Shown: piece after piece, positions 26,833 through 36,310 of the stretch
Layout of the letters: each line of letters starts with the position of its first letter
Numbering within the stretch: position 1 is the first letter of the stretch
Source: Tenacibaculum dicentrarchi
GTDB taxonomy: Bacteria > Bacteroidota > Bacteroidia > Flavobacteriales > Flavobacteriaceae
DNA: 64,000 nt
NCBI RefSeq assembly: GCF_900239345.1
Contig: NZ_OESZ01000012.1
Location: 124,001-188,000 of the forward strand
Reading direction: 5' to 3'
Position numbers and translations under genes: made by a program
Notes under the pieces: generated by a model
Told to the model about the DNA's origin: nothing
The model's database searches: none
Seen by the model: only the letters and a program-made list of their open reading frames with translations

Positions 26833-28314
26833 TTAATTGATTGAAAAACTTGTTCCGTCTTTTCCATCTTTTAGCTGAACACCTAAGGCTAATAATTCAT
26901 CACGAATTTGGTCAGATAATGCCCAATCTTTGTTTTCACGTGCTTCTTTTCGTAGCTTAATTAACAATTCGACAACGCCGTTTACTTTATCCGAAGAAGC
27001 TCCTTGTGTTACTTGATTCATCAATCCTAAAACATCAAAAACAAAAGCGTTTAGAGTGGTTGTAAATTCTAATAAATCAGCCTGGGTCAAACTAGCATTA
27101 TTTTCTTTTATTTGATTGATTGTTTTTACCGCTTCGAATAAATGAGAAATTAATACAGGCGTATTAAAATCGTCATTCATGGCGTTATAACAGTCTTTTT
27201 TCCATTTCTGAACATCAAAAGTAGAAGAACTTCCTGCTTCAATTTTTTCTAAGAAGTTTACCGCTTCCATTAATTTTGAATGTCCTTTTTCTGATGCTTC
27301 TAAGGCTTCACCTGAAAAATCTAGGATACTTCTGTAATTGGCTTGCATATTAAAAAAACGAACCACACTTGCCGAAAATGCCTTTGGTAAAACGTCATTT
27401 TCTCCTGTTAAAATTTCGTTAGGTAAAATAAAATTACCTGTTGATTTTGCCATTTTCTGGCTATTTAACAACAACATATTGGTGTGCATCCAATAATTTA
27501 CAGGCGTAACACCGCTACAAGTTTGCGATTGTGCTATTTCACATTCATGATGTGGGAATTTTAAGTCCATTCCACCACCGTGAATATCAAATTTTTCACC
27601 TAAATACTTGGTACTCATCACAGAACACTCTAAATGCCAACCTGGAAAACCATCGCTCCAAGGCGAAGGCCAACGCATTATATGGCGCTCATCGGCTTTT
27701 TTCCAAAGTGCAAAATCTTGTGGATTTTTTTTATCAGACTGCCCATCTAAAACACGGGTATTATGAATGGCATCTTCAATATTTCGTCCTGAAAGGATTC
27801 CATAATTACCAGTTTCATTATATTTTAACACATCAAAATACACCGAACCATTTATTTCATAAGCAAAACCTTTTTCGATAATTTCCTTAATCATTTCAAT
27901 TTGCTCTACAATATGCCCCGTTGCCGTTGGCTCAATACTCGGTGGTAAAAAATTGTAGTTTTTTAAAACATCATGAAAATCAACGGTGTACTTTTGAACC
28001 ACTTCCATCGGTTCAATTTCTTCTAAACGTGCTTTTTTAGAAATTCTATCTTCGCCCTCATCGGCATCATTTTCTAAATGCCCTGCATCGGTAATATTAC
28101 GTACATAACGCACTTTATATCCCAAATGCAATAAATAACGATACACCACATCGAAAAACATAAACGTTCGTACATTTCCTAAATGGGCGTTGCTATAAAC
28201 CGTAGGTCCACACACATACATACCTACATATCCGTCGTTTACAGTTTTAAAAAGCTCTTTACTTTTTGATAAAGAGTTATATACTTTTAATTGGTTTTCT
28301 TGATATAATTTCAT
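26833..28314 (-). CDS. cysS: Cysteinyl-tRNA synthetase
   Basis: 493 residues. Class I synthetase charging tRNA-Cys. The HIGH-like motif is AHLGNVR ([16 protein letters not shown], near residue 36) and the KMSKS-like motif is KMAKSTGN (near 287). Zinc ligands are the Cys of CGPTVY, the Cys of ECSVMS and the HHECE segment. The C-terminal anticodon-binding helix bundle ends with a normal terminus (KDGTSFSIN). First gene of the cysS-yidD-lgt run. Confidence 0.96.
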   Translation of the reverse strand: MKLYQENQLKVYNSLSKSKELFKTVNDGYVGMYVCGPTVYSNAHLGNVRTFMFFDVVYRYLLHLGYKVRYVRNITDAGHLENDADEGEDRISKKARLEEIEPMEVVQKYTVDFHDVLKNYNFLPPSIEPTATGHIVEQIEMIKEIIEKGFAYEINGSVYFDVLKYNETGNYGILSGRNIEDAIHNTRVLDGQSDKKNPQDFALWKKADERHIMRWPSPWSDGFPGWHLECSVMSTKYLGEKFDIHGGGMDLKFPHHECEIAQSQTCSGVTPVNYWMHTNMLLLNSQKMAKSTGNFILPNEILTGENDVLPKAFSASVVRFFNMQANYRSILDFSGEALEASEKGHSKLMEAVNFLEKIEAGSSSTFDVQKWKKDCYNAMNDDFNTPVLISHLFEAVKTINQIKENNASLTQADLLEFTTTLNAFVFDVLGLMNQVTQGASSDKVNGVVELLIKLRKEARENKDWALSDQIRDELLALGVQLKDGKDGTSFSIN

Positions 28315-28597
28315 ACAAAAATGACTATTAATAAACGCTAAAGATAAGTAAAAGATAGCTATCTTATTAAAAATAATGAATTGGAATTTTAGTGAAATTT
28401 ACGTTAAAAAATAAAACCTATTTTAATGAAGTTATTCATTGAATGAATCTGATAAATTTTCTAACATCGTTTTTTATTACCTTAAATATGATACTTTTTT
28501 AACTTCCGTGTATTTTGCTTTGTATTTATATGTAATTTTACGTTCTTATTTCGTTTTTACTTTATATAATTGTTAGCAAACAGATGAACCAAACTAT

Positions 28598-29245
28598 ATG
28601 AAACTAGGAAAGAAAATAATTAAATGGATTTTATCTTTTTTATTAATTCCAATAACATATATAATTATTTCTTTAATTCTATCTTCAATAACAGTTAACA
28701 GAATTCTGAATAATGAAAGTGCTGAAAAACTGATTTATTTAAATACAAATGGAGTTCATTTAGATATTGTAATTCCAATAGAAAATATTGATAGCTTATT
28801 ATTATCAGGAATAAAACACGAAAAAAGTGAAAAATATTTATCTTTTGGCTGGGGAGATGGAAATTTTTATATCAACACACCAACTTTGAGTGATTTAACT
28901 TTTAGCAATGCTTTTAGAGCATTATTTTTGAAAAGTTCAACATTAATGCACGTAACTCGCTATAAACAGAAACGTTCAGATTGGATTGAAATAAAAGTAA
29001 ATCACTCTGAATTACAAAAATTAAACAGTTATTTACTCAATACATTTGAAATTAATGAAAACGGTATGAAAATGATTCTTGAAAACAAAGGGTATTCATC
29101 AAGAGATAATTTTTATAGATCAAAAGGAAGTTATTCCTGTTTTAAAACCTGTAACAGTTGGGTAAATATTGGATTTAAAGAAACTGGATTAAAATCTTGT
29201 TTATGGACACCTTTTGATTTTGGGCTACTAAACAAGTATCAATAA
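28598..29245 (+). CDS. DUF2459 / TIGR02117 family protein
   Basis: 215 residues with an N-terminal membrane segment (about 8-32, IIKWILSFLLIPITYIIISL) and an exported domain containing the family markers GVHLDIVIP, FGWGDGNFYINTP and the C-terminal Cys-containing YSCFKTCNSWVN. The latter, plus the early His, resembles a cysteine hydrolase-type fold, but activity is unproven. The preceding 283 bp (28315-28597) are AT-rich and show no gene. Confidence 0.8.
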   Translation: MKLGKKIIKWILSFLLIPITYIIISLILSSITVNRILNNESAEKLIYLNTNGVHLDIVIPIENIDSLLLSGIKHEKSEKYLSFGWGDGNFYINTPTLSDLTFSNAFRALFLKSSTLMHVTRYKQKRSDWIEIKVNHSELQKLNSYLLNTFEINENGMKMILENKGYSSRDNFYRSKGSYSCFKTCNSWVNIGFKETGLKSCLWTPFDFGLLNKYQ

Positions 29246-29405
29246 AATACGATTTACTAACACGCTATAAAATTAATTGTTAGTTTTAATTTATTTAGGA
29301 AATTAAGCCCTAAACTTACAACGATAAAAAACAAACTACGCTTTACACAAAAATAATTCTTTTTATCAAAAAAAATATCTATAGAAAACCACTAAAAAAA
29401 TATAA

Positions 29406-29750
29406 ATGCAAAAAAACACATCATTAACTTGGGATGATTTTACCAAAGTAGAAATGCGTATTGGTACTATTATTTCTGCTGAAATATTTAAAGAAGTAAA
29501 AAAACCCGCCTATAAAATGCACATTGATTTTGGTGAATTTGGTATCAAAAAAACATCGGCACAAATAACCAAATTATATACGCCAGAAGAATTAATAGGA
29601 AATCAAATTGTAGCGGTTACCAACTTTCCTGAAAAACAAATAGCCAATATTATGAGCCAATGTTTAGTGCTAGGTGCTATTGGCGACAACAAAGAAGTAA
29701 CGCTTATTTCTACTGATAAAAACATTAAAAACGGCACACGAATCGGATAA
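29406..29750 (+). CDS. tRNA-binding protein, Trbp111/CsaA type
   Basis: 114 residues forming a single EMAPII-like OB-fold domain (WDDFTKVEMRIGTI at the start, then KPAYKMHIDFGEFGIKKTSAQI and VTNFPEKQIANIMSQCLVLG). Stand-alone versions bind tRNA or act as export-related chaperones (CsaA). Length and start match CsaA homologues. Which role applies here cannot be decided from sequence. The gene precedes a plus-strand run of accessory genes. Confidence 0.88.
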   Translation: MQKNTSLTWDDFTKVEMRIGTIISAEIFKEVKKPAYKMHIDFGEFGIKKTSAQITKLYTPEELIGNQIVAVTNFPEKQIANIMSQCLVLGAIGDNKEVTLISTDKNIKNGTRIG

Positions 29751-29835
29751 ATTATACATTCTCGATTACCCCCTAAATTTTAAATAATACTGTTACTTAT
29801 TTAAAATAAGTACTAATTACAACAACGAATTCAAA

Positions 29836-30606
29836 ATGTTTATTAACAATGCCAAATGTGATATTTATATAGGTAAAGCCGCAGGAAAACACTTAATTAG
29901 TGATATTCAAAACGCCAAAAAATCTATAAAAATTGTTTCCCCTTATTTATCTGCTTCTTTAGTAAAAGAGCTCATCAAATTAAAAGCTAAAAAACTAAAT
30001 ATTGAATTAATTACCTCCGATAATATTGAAGACTTTAAAAATGATTCCGATAAAAATATCCGTAAATTAATTGTTCAAAACAAAAAGAAAAAAGGGCTTT
30101 CAGCCAAAAGGTGGCAGGCAATTTCTCAAATAATAATATTCAGTATTATTGGGGTACTAATGACCATGCTCTTTGCCTTTTATGAAACCGAAAATCCCCT
30201 AATTTCAATTGGTTTTATTCCCGTAATAATACTCTGTTTTGTTTACAGATCTTTTAGCAAAAAAATTACGCTAAAAAACACGTATCGCTACTCACAACTG
30301 TTCCCTTTTAAAGTGTATATATCACCTTATAAATCAAAATTAAGCGATTCTTTCATCCATAGTAAAATTTATATAATTGATGATAAAATAGCCTATCTAG
30401 GTTCGTTAAATTTTACTGTTAGTGGTTTAAAAAACAACTACGAAACAAGTGTTCGAACCAAAGATTCTAGCGCTATCAAAGAAATTAAAAAAGAGTTTAA
30501 TCAGTTATTTCATCATGCTAATTTGCACGAAAAAGACATTCAACTTTGGGGTGCCGAATTATATGAAAATAAAACGACTAAAAACAATCCTAAAAAAACA
30601 GCTTAA
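29836..30606 (+). CDS. Phospholipase D-like protein with a single HKD motif and two membrane segments
   Basis: 256 residues. The N-terminal part (1-60) resembles the start of a PLD domain (KKSIKIVSPYLSASLVKEL). Two membrane segments follow (about 90-135, IIFSIIGVLMTMLFAFYE and ISIGFIPVIILCFVY). The catalytic HKD motif starts at His175 (HSKIYIIDDKIAYLGSLNFT). Only one HKD is present, so a dimer would be needed for activity, as in Nuc-type enzymes. The membrane hairpin inside the fold is unusual. Substrate unknown (phosphodiester lipid or nucleic acid). It is 13 bp before the DUF885 lipoprotein gene, so co-transcribed. Confidence 0.75.
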   Translation: MFINNAKCDIYIGKAAGKHLISDIQNAKKSIKIVSPYLSASLVKELIKLKAKKLNIELITSDNIEDFKNDSDKNIRKLIVQNKKKKGLSAKRWQAISQIIIFSIIGVLMTMLFAFYETENPLISIGFIPVIILCFVYRSFSKKITLKNTYRYSQLFPFKVYISPYKSKLSDSFIHSKIYIIDDKIAYLGSLNFTVSGLKNNYETSVRTKDSSAIKEIKKEFNQLFHHANLHEKDIQLWGAELYENKTTKNNPKKTA

Positions 30607-30619
30607 ATAACCAATACTT

Positions 30620-32428
30620 ATGAAAAAAATATTTTTATCCGTAGTAGCCGCCGCTACATTGCTAACTTCTTGTAAAGAAGAAAAACAAACAAATACTCAA
30701 GCAGTAAATCAGCAAAAAATAGCAAATGTAAAAAACACCGCGTTTAACACATTATTAAACCAATATAACGAAGGGAAGTTAAAATTAAACCCAATTAACG
30801 CTACAAATGCAGGCGATAATCGTTTTAATGACCAATTTCCAAATACTTTGTCGGAAGCATATCAACAAAAAAACACGGCTTTTTATACCGATTTTAAAAC
30901 AAAATTAACCAAGTTTAAAGATACTGATTTATCGGAAAGTGAGCAAATGAGTAAGGCTGTTTTAGCCTGGGATTGTGATATGGCACTAGCACAAAACAGC
31001 TTTAAAAACGATGCCTTAATGCCCATAAACCAAATGTGGACTATTAACTTAACCATGGGAACTTTTGGTAGTGGTAGCGGTGCACAGCCTTTTAAAACCG
31101 TTAAAGATTATCAAAATTGGTTAGGCAGATTAGACGGTTATTACAACTGGCTAGAAACGGCTATTAAAAACATACAGCAAGGAATTAAAGAGGGGTATGT
31201 ATTGCCAGCATCTTTAATTAAAAAAGTAATTCCGCAGTTTAAAACATTAGCTCAAGCAACAACAACCGAGCATTTATTTTATACGCCTATAAGCAATTTT
31301 CCTTCGGATTTTTCAGATGATGATAAAAAAATGCTAACCAAATCGTACACAAATATGTTGGAAGCAAAATTAATTCCTTCCTTCAAATTAATGCACACTT
31401 TTTTACAAACCGATTATTTAAAAGCAGGTAGAAAAACAAGCGGAATTGATGCTATTCCTAACGGAAAAGCCTATTATGCCCACGCCATAAAAAATTATAC
31501 GACCACACAAATGACCGCCGATCAAATTCATCAATTAGGTTTAAGTGAAGTTGCCCGTATTTTATCTGAAATGGAAAAAATAAAAGAGCAAGTAGGTTTT
31601 AAAGGAAGTTTAAAAGAATTTTTTGACGACGTTCGTAGCAATAAAAAATTAATGCCCTACACAACGCCAAAACAAATTATCGATAATTTTAATGCCATTC
31701 ATGCCAAAATGAAACCGCAATTAAAAAAATTATTTGGTAACAAACCTAAAACACCATTTGTTGTAAAACAAACCGAAAAATTCAGAGAAGCATCAGCAAG
31801 TGCCGAATATAACGCAGGCTCTTTAGACGGAACACGTCCTGGCGTTTTTTACACACCAATTCCTGACGCTACAAAATACAACGTATTTTCAGACGAAGCT
31901 TTATTTTTACACGAAGCAATTCCTGGGCATCATTATCAAATTTCATTGACCCAAGAAAACCAAGATTTGCCCGAGTTCAGAAAAACCTTATGGTACAGCG
32001 CCTACGGTGAAGGCTGGGCTTTATACACCGAAAACCTAGGAAAAGAGCTTGGTTTATATACCGATCCTTATCAATATTTTGGGATGTTGGGCATGGAAAT
32101 GCACCGAGCAATTCGCTTGGTTGTCGATACCGGAATGCACACCAAAGGCTGGAGTCGTGAAAAAGCAATTCAATATTCTTTAGATAATGAAGCCGAAGGC
32201 GAAGCGAGTATTATTTCAGAAATTGAGCGCTATATGGCAAACCCAGGGCAAGCGTTATCGTATAAAATTGGGCAGTTAAAAATCAGAGAATTAAGAGCCA
32301 AAGCAAAGCAAGAATTAGGCGCTAAATTTGATATTCGTGAGTTTCATAATCAAGTTTTAGAAACGGGTTGTATTCCGTTGGCGCTACTTGAAAATAAAAT
32401 TAACAAATGGATTATTGCGACTAAATAA
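30620..32428 (+). CDS. DUF885 family lipoprotein, probable metallopeptidase
   Basis: 602 residues. The lipoprotein signal has its lipobox at LLTSC (Cys about residue 18). The conserved DUF885 core holds HEAIPGHHYQ starting at His431, which resembles a zinc-binding HExxxxH arrangement, and YGEGWALYTENLGKELG, with a possible third ligand. The family is thought to be zinc-dependent peptidases; activity here is inferred. Located in the periplasm or on the outer membrane. Second gene after the PLD-like gene, followed by a terminator and repeat A6. Confidence 0.85.
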   Translation: MKKIFLSVVAAATLLTSCKEEKQTNTQAVNQQKIANVKNTAFNTLLNQYNEGKLKLNPINATNAGDNRFNDQFPNTLSEAYQQKNTAFYTDFKTKLTKFKDTDLSESEQMSKAVLAWDCDMALAQNSFKNDALMPINQMWTINLTMGTFGSGSGAQPFKTVKDYQNWLGRLDGYYNWLETAIKNIQQGIKEGYVLPASLIKKVIPQFKTLAQATTTEHLFYTPISNFPSDFSDDDKKMLTKSYTNMLEAKLIPSFKLMHTFLQTDYLKAGRKTSGIDAIPNGKAYYAHAIKNYTTTQMTADQIHQLGLSEVARILSEMEKIKEQVGFKGSLKEFFDDVRSNKKLMPYTTPKQIIDNFNAIHAKMKPQLKKLFGNKPKTPFVVKQTEKFREASASAEYNAGSLDGTRPGVFYTPIPDATKYNVFSDEALFLHEAIPGHHYQISLTQENQDLPEFRKTLWYSAYGEGWALYTENLGKELGLYTDPYQYFGMLGMEMHRAIRLVVDTGMHTKGWSREKAIQYSLDNEAEGEASIISEIERYMANPGQALSYKIGQLKIRELRAKAKQELGAKFDIREFHNQVLETGCIPLALLENKINKWIIATK

Positions 32429-32461
32429 AAGCATAATTACCTCCTTTTTTATTCAAAATCT

Positions 32462-32498
32462 AAACCTCTTCATCTATATTATGAAGAGGTTTTTTTTG
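32462..32498 (+). terminator. Terminator of the DUF885 gene
   Basis: AAACCTCTTCAT-ctatatt-ATGAAGAGGTTTTTTTT; repeat A6 starts at the end of the T-run. Confidence 0.88.
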
Positions 32499-32589
32499 GA
32501 GCTATTTCCCGCTTTCCGCACTCGCTCTTTTTATTTTTTTAAAAGAAAAAATAAAAAGGAGCTCAAACAATTGCTACAATCGGGGCTAG
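32498..32589 (+). repeat. Repeat family A, copy 6
   Basis: Plus orientation, GGAGCTATTTCCCGC to CTACAATCGGGGCTAG. The central hairpin is CTTTTTATTTTTT and AAAAAATAAAAAG, perfect. It abuts the preceding terminator. A 73-codon reading frame over it is spurious. Confidence 0.85.
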
Positions 32590-32672
32590 AAATTTCTGCT
32601 AGTATTTAAAATAAAAAAAAGTTGATTATATTCGTTATTTAAGTTTCATAAAACTAAAAAACAAAGAACAGT

Positions 32673-33566
32673 ATGACAAAAGTATTAATTACAGGAGGCA
32701 CAGGTTTGGTGGGCAAACAACTGCAACAGGTTTTTAAAGAACTTAATATTGATGTGGCAATACTTAGCCGAAACCCTAAAAAAGAAAATGAATTTAAATG
32801 GGATATTTCAAAAAAATATATCGATAAAAAAGCTTTTGAAAACGTTACACATATTATTCATTTAGCAGGTGCAGGAATTGCCGATAAACGCTGGACAACC
32901 CAACGAAAAGAAATAATAATAAACAGCCGAGTAGCAGCTGCTAATTTACTTTTTGATAAAATTAAAGAATTAAACATTCCGCTAAAAGGTTTTATTTCAG
33001 CTTCAGGAATTGGTTATTATGGTGCTGTTACTTCAGGGAAAATTTTTACAGAAACTGATGCTCCTCAAAACGATTTTATATCAAAAGTTTGTATTGCTTG
33101 GGAAAAATCGGCAAATCAATTTAATACATTAAATATTCCTGTAACTATTTTAAGAACTGGCGTAGTACTTAGTAAATTTGGTGGCGCTTTACCAAAAATA
33201 AATACCCCTTTATTTTTAGCTTCTTTAGGAAATGGCACCCAATATATGCCATGGATTCATATAGATGATTTATGTAATTTATATATAAAAGCGACACAAA
33301 AAAATGAGTTTACAGGTATTTATAATGCCGTAGCTCCCGAACATCAAACCAATAAAAGTTTTACAAAAACACTTGGTAAAACCATTAAAAAACCGATGTT
33401 ATTTTTAAATGCTCCTGCTTTTGTATTGAAATTTATTTTAGGCGAAATGGCGTGTATTTTATTAAAAGGAAGCCGAGTTTCTGCTAAAAAAACAGCTAAA
33501 AAATATGCGTTTAAATATCCTGATTTAAAATCGGCTCTATTCGCTATTTATCAAAAAAATAAATAG
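32673..33566 (+). CDS. TIGR01777 family NAD(P)-dependent epimerase/oxidoreductase (YfcH-like)
   Basis: 297 residues. Extended short-chain dehydrogenase fold with the nucleotide-binding motif ITGGTGLVGKQLQQ at residues 6-19. The family markers IIHLAGAGIADKRWT and SASGIGYYG (catalytic Tyr region) are present. The C-terminal DUF1731-like domain (about 245-297) ends KSALFAIYQKNK. Substrate unknown across the family. It stands alone between repeat A6 and a MITE-like element. Confidence 0.88.
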   Translation: MTKVLITGGTGLVGKQLQQVFKELNIDVAILSRNPKKENEFKWDISKKYIDKKAFENVTHIIHLAGAGIADKRWTTQRKEIIINSRVAAANLLFDKIKELNIPLKGFISASGIGYYGAVTSGKIFTETDAPQNDFISKVCIAWEKSANQFNTLNIPVTILRTGVVLSKFGGALPKINTPLFLASLGNGTQYMPWIHIDDLCNLYIKATQKNEFTGIYNAVAPEHQTNKSFTKTLGKTIKKPMLFLNAPAFVLKFILGEMACILLKGSRVSAKKTAKKYAFKYPDLKSALFAIYQKNK

Positions 33567-33571
33567 ATTAT

Positions 33572-33753
33572 CCTGTTTAAATTTCATCTAAAAAAAATTA
33601 TAACAGAAAAATAAGAAACTGCATCCGTCAACCTGAATTTATTTCAGGTTCGCATCCTGATTTGCCGTAGCTTTTCTGTTGATGTGATGCTACAATAAAT
33701 TCAGCATGACATTTATCTATTTTAAAGAACACTTTCTTTAAAATTTAAACAGG
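33572..33753 (-). repeat. Repeat family B, copy 3: complete 182-bp MITE-like element with perfect 13-bp inverted ends
   Basis: It begins CCTGTTTAAATTT and ends AAATTTAAACAGG, an exact 13-bp terminal inverted repeat. Inside are the two hairpins of family B (AACCTGAATTTATTTCAGGTT and the ATGCTGAA-type half hairpin) and the core CTGATTTGCCGTAGC. It carries no coding frame. No clear target-site duplication was found. Confidence 0.75.
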
Positions 33754-33763
33754 CTCTTAAAAA

Positions 33764-33788
33764 AATAAAGACGCGATAAATCGCGTCT
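33764..33788. terminator. Hairpin AGACGCGATAAATCGCGTCT, terminator of the E2 gene
   Basis: A perfect 8-bp GC-rich stem (AGACGCGA / TCGCGTCT) at 33769-33788, followed on the minus strand by TTTATTTTTT. It lies 31 bp past the E2 stop codon. Confidence 0.75.
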
Positions 33789-33818
33789 CTACATTATATT
33801 TAGCTTGATAAGTTATTT

Positions 33819-35135
33819 CTAAAAATCTTGATTTACATCCCAAGATTCTAAAATTTCTTTTAGTGTTTTAATAAACATTCCTCCTAAAGCACCATTTACA
33901 ACTCGGTGATCGTACGAATGACACACAATCATTTTTTGACGAATCCCGATAAAATCGCCTTCTGGAGTTTCAATAACTGCAGGTTTTTTAACAATCGCTC
34001 CTAAGGCTAAAATTGCTACTTGTGGCTGATTAATAATTGGTGTTCCGGTAATGCTTCCAAAACTTCCTACGTTTGTAACCGTATAAGTTCCGCCCTGAAT
34101 ATCGTCTGGTTTTAACTTATTTCCACGAGCTCTAACCGCCAAATCGTTTACCTGTTTGGTAACACCTACTAAACTTAATTGGTCGGCGTTTTTAATAACT
34201 GGCACAATTAAATTTCCGTCAGGCAAGGCTGCTGCCATTCCTAAGTTAATATTTCCTCTTTTGATAATTTTATCGCCATCGACAGCAATATTTATCATCG
34301 GATGTTTCTTAATTGTTTGCGCTACCGCTTGCATAAAAATTGGCGTAAATGTTAATTTTTCACCCTCTCTTTTTTGATATGCGTTTTTAACTTTATTTCT
34401 CCAAGTAACAATATTTGTTACATCTATTTCAATAAACGACTGTACATGTGCCGATGTTTTTACCGAATCAACCATGTGTTTTGCCACTAATTTCCCCATA
34501 CGAGTCATATCAATAATTTCATCTTGACCCGACAAAGTAACTGTTGCCGATTTTACTGCTGCTTTTGGTTTTTCAACCTTAACAACGGTAGCGGCAACAG
34601 GTGAAGTAGTAATTTCTGGTTTATTTTTACGATTTTTTATATATAATAAGATATCCGCTTTTGTAACGCGTCCTTCTTTTCCTGTTCCTTTAACAGTTTC
34701 TAATTCTTCAAAAGAAATTCCTTCTTCTTTTGCTATATTTTTAACTAATGGAGAGTAAAAACGATCGCTTGAAGATGTATCAATTACACCCGATACTTCA
34801 TTTTTAATTACCGAAGCCTCTTCAATTGTTTTTTCAACAGCTACAACAGCCGCTTTTACAGCATCCGTTTTAGGTGCTTGCTCACTATCATCTCCTGCTG
34901 TTTCAATAACCGCAATTGTTTGCCCTACTTGAATAACAGTATCTTTGTCAAATAAAATTTCAACCAAAGTTCCTTCAACCTCACTAGGCACTTCGCTATC
35001 TACTTTATCTGTAGCTACTTCAACAACCGTATCATCAATATCAATAGTGTCTCCAATTTCTTTAACCCAAGATGTAATAGTTGCTTCTGCAACACTTTCG
35101 CCCATTTTAGGTAATTTCAATTCGTATCTAGCCAT
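33819..35135 (-). CDS. 2-oxo acid dehydrogenase E2 (dihydrolipoamide acyltransferase)
   Basis: 438 residues from the ATG at 35135 (MARYELKLPKMGES, the conserved E2 start; a longer reading to 35162 adds nine unlikely residues). A lipoyl domain spans about 1-78 with the modified lysine in VATDKVDSEVPSE, then a linker, a peripheral-subunit-binding domain (about 125-165, SPLVKNIAKEEGIS), and the catalytic acyltransferase core ending with SYDHRVVNGALGG (His-based active site). E1 and E3 are not adjacent. Sequence style suits the branched-chain or a broad 2-oxo acid complex more than OdhB, but I cannot decide. Confidence 0.88.
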   Translation of the reverse strand: MARYELKLPKMGESVAEATITSWVKEIGDTIDIDDTVVEVATDKVDSEVPSEVEGTLVEILFDKDTVIQVGQTIAVIETAGDDSEQAPKTDAVKAAVVAVEKTIEEASVIKNEVSGVIDTSSSDRFYSPLVKNIAKEEGISFEELETVKGTGKEGRVTKADILLYIKNRKNKPEITTSPVAATVVKVEKPKAAVKSATVTLSGQDEIIDMTRMGKLVAKHMVDSVKTSAHVQSFIEIDVTNIVTWRNKVKNAYQKREGEKLTFTPIFMQAVAQTIKKHPMINIAVDGDKIIKRGNINLGMAAALPDGNLIVPVIKNADQLSLVGVTKQVNDLAVRARGNKLKPDDIQGGTYTVTNVGSFGSITGTPIINQPQVAILALGAIVKKPAVIETPEGDFIGIRQKMIVCHSYDHRVVNGALGGMFIKTLKEILESWDVNQDF

Positions 35136-35159
35136 AGTATAAGTTTTTTTTAAGGTGTG

Positions 35160-35167
35160 CAAAGTTA
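35160..35167 (-). promoter_or_regulatory. -7 promoter element for the E2 gene
   Basis: TAACTTTG on the minus strand, 24 bp before the ATG at 35135. Confidence 0.5.
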
Positions 35168-35348
35168 CTAAAAATCGATCATTTTTTTATGATTTTCGTC
35201 ATTTAAAAAACAGCAACACTCCTAAATCATTAAATAATTCACAATTATAACGCTATAAAACAATTTAGGTTGAGTAAAACTAACCAAAAACAACGTTTAA
35301 CTGAGCTTTTCACAAAATAATGTATTTCTATTTAAAATAATAGTTACC

Positions 35349-36251
35349 TTATACCCAATTTTTAGGAGTCGCTAAAACTGCTAATAATTTAGCTTCTTCG
35401 CTTCCTTGTTCTGGGTGATGGTTATATTTCCACTGAACAACCGGCGGTAAACTCATTAAAATACTTTCAATACGTCCGTTTGTTTTTAGCCCAAATAAAG
35501 TTCCTCTATCGTGTACTAAATTAAATTCTACATAGCGTCCTCTTCGTACTTCTTGCCAGTCTTTCTGCTGCTTATTATAGGCGATATCTTTTCTTTTTTC
35601 AACAATTGGCACATATGATTCTAAGAAACTATTTCCTATCTGGGTTACAAAATTATACCTATCAGTAATTGAAAACTCAGGAGTTTCTTTTAAATAATCA
35701 AAAAATAAACCACCAATTCCACGAGCTTCTTCTCGGTGAGTGTTCCAAAAATAAGTATCGCAGGTTTGCTTAAACTTCGGATAAAAATCAGGGTGATGTT
35801 TATCGCAGGCTGTTTTACAAACGCTATGAAAATGCGTTGCATCTTGTTCAAATAAATAATAAGGTGTTAAATCTTGACCGCCGCCAAACCATTGCGTAAC
35901 GATATTTCCTTTTTCATCATACATTTCAAAATAACGCCAATTTGCGTGTACTGTTGGCACTAATGGATTCTTCGGATGTAAAACTAAGCTTAATCCGCAG
36001 GCAAAAAAATCACCATTTTCAACGCAAAATTGCTTGCGTAATACTTCTGGTAACTCTCCAAAAACTTTTGAAATATTAACACCTCCTTTTTCAAAAATAG
36101 CGCCATTTTCAATAACACGGGTTCTTCCTCCGCCACCTTCGGCACGTTTCCAATTGTCTTCTTGAAACTTTGCACTTCCATCAACTTGTTCTAGCTTTGA
36201 GGTTATCGTGTCTTGTAATTCTTGTATATATGCGTAAAACTGATCTTTCAT
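35349..36251 (-). CDS. hemF: Oxygen-dependent coproporphyrinogen III oxidase
   Basis: 300 residues that convert coproporphyrinogen III to protoporphyrinogen IX using O2. Hallmarks are VHANWRYFEM (residues about 102-111), FGGGQDLTPYYLF and RRGRYVEFNLVHDRGT. Length and start (MKDQFYAYIQELQ) are normal. It is the last of the minus-strand heme genes, 59 bp after the EI24 gene. The presence of the oxygen-dependent enzyme fits an aerobic organism. Confidence 0.96.
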   Translation of the reverse strand: MKDQFYAYIQELQDTITSKLEQVDGSAKFQEDNWKRAEGGGGRTRVIENGAIFEKGGVNISKVFGELPEVLRKQFCVENGDFFACGLSLVLHPKNPLVPTVHANWRYFEMYDEKGNIVTQWFGGGQDLTPYYLFEQDATHFHSVCKTACDKHHPDFYPKFKQTCDTYFWNTHREEARGIGGLFFDYLKETPEFSITDRYNFVTQIGNSFLESYVPIVEKRKDIAYNKQQKDWQEVRRGRYVEFNLVHDRGTLFGLKTNGRIESILMSLPPVVQWKYNHHPEQGSEEAKLLAVLATPKNWV

Positions 36252-36310
36252 GTTTTAATTCTTTCTTCTCTTAATTCTTATCTATTTGGTAAATCCTCCT
36301 GCAAAAATAC

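Noticed and set aside
32388..32609. 73-codon plus-strand reading frame
   Set aside because: It overlaps the end of the DUF885 gene, its terminator and repeat A6.
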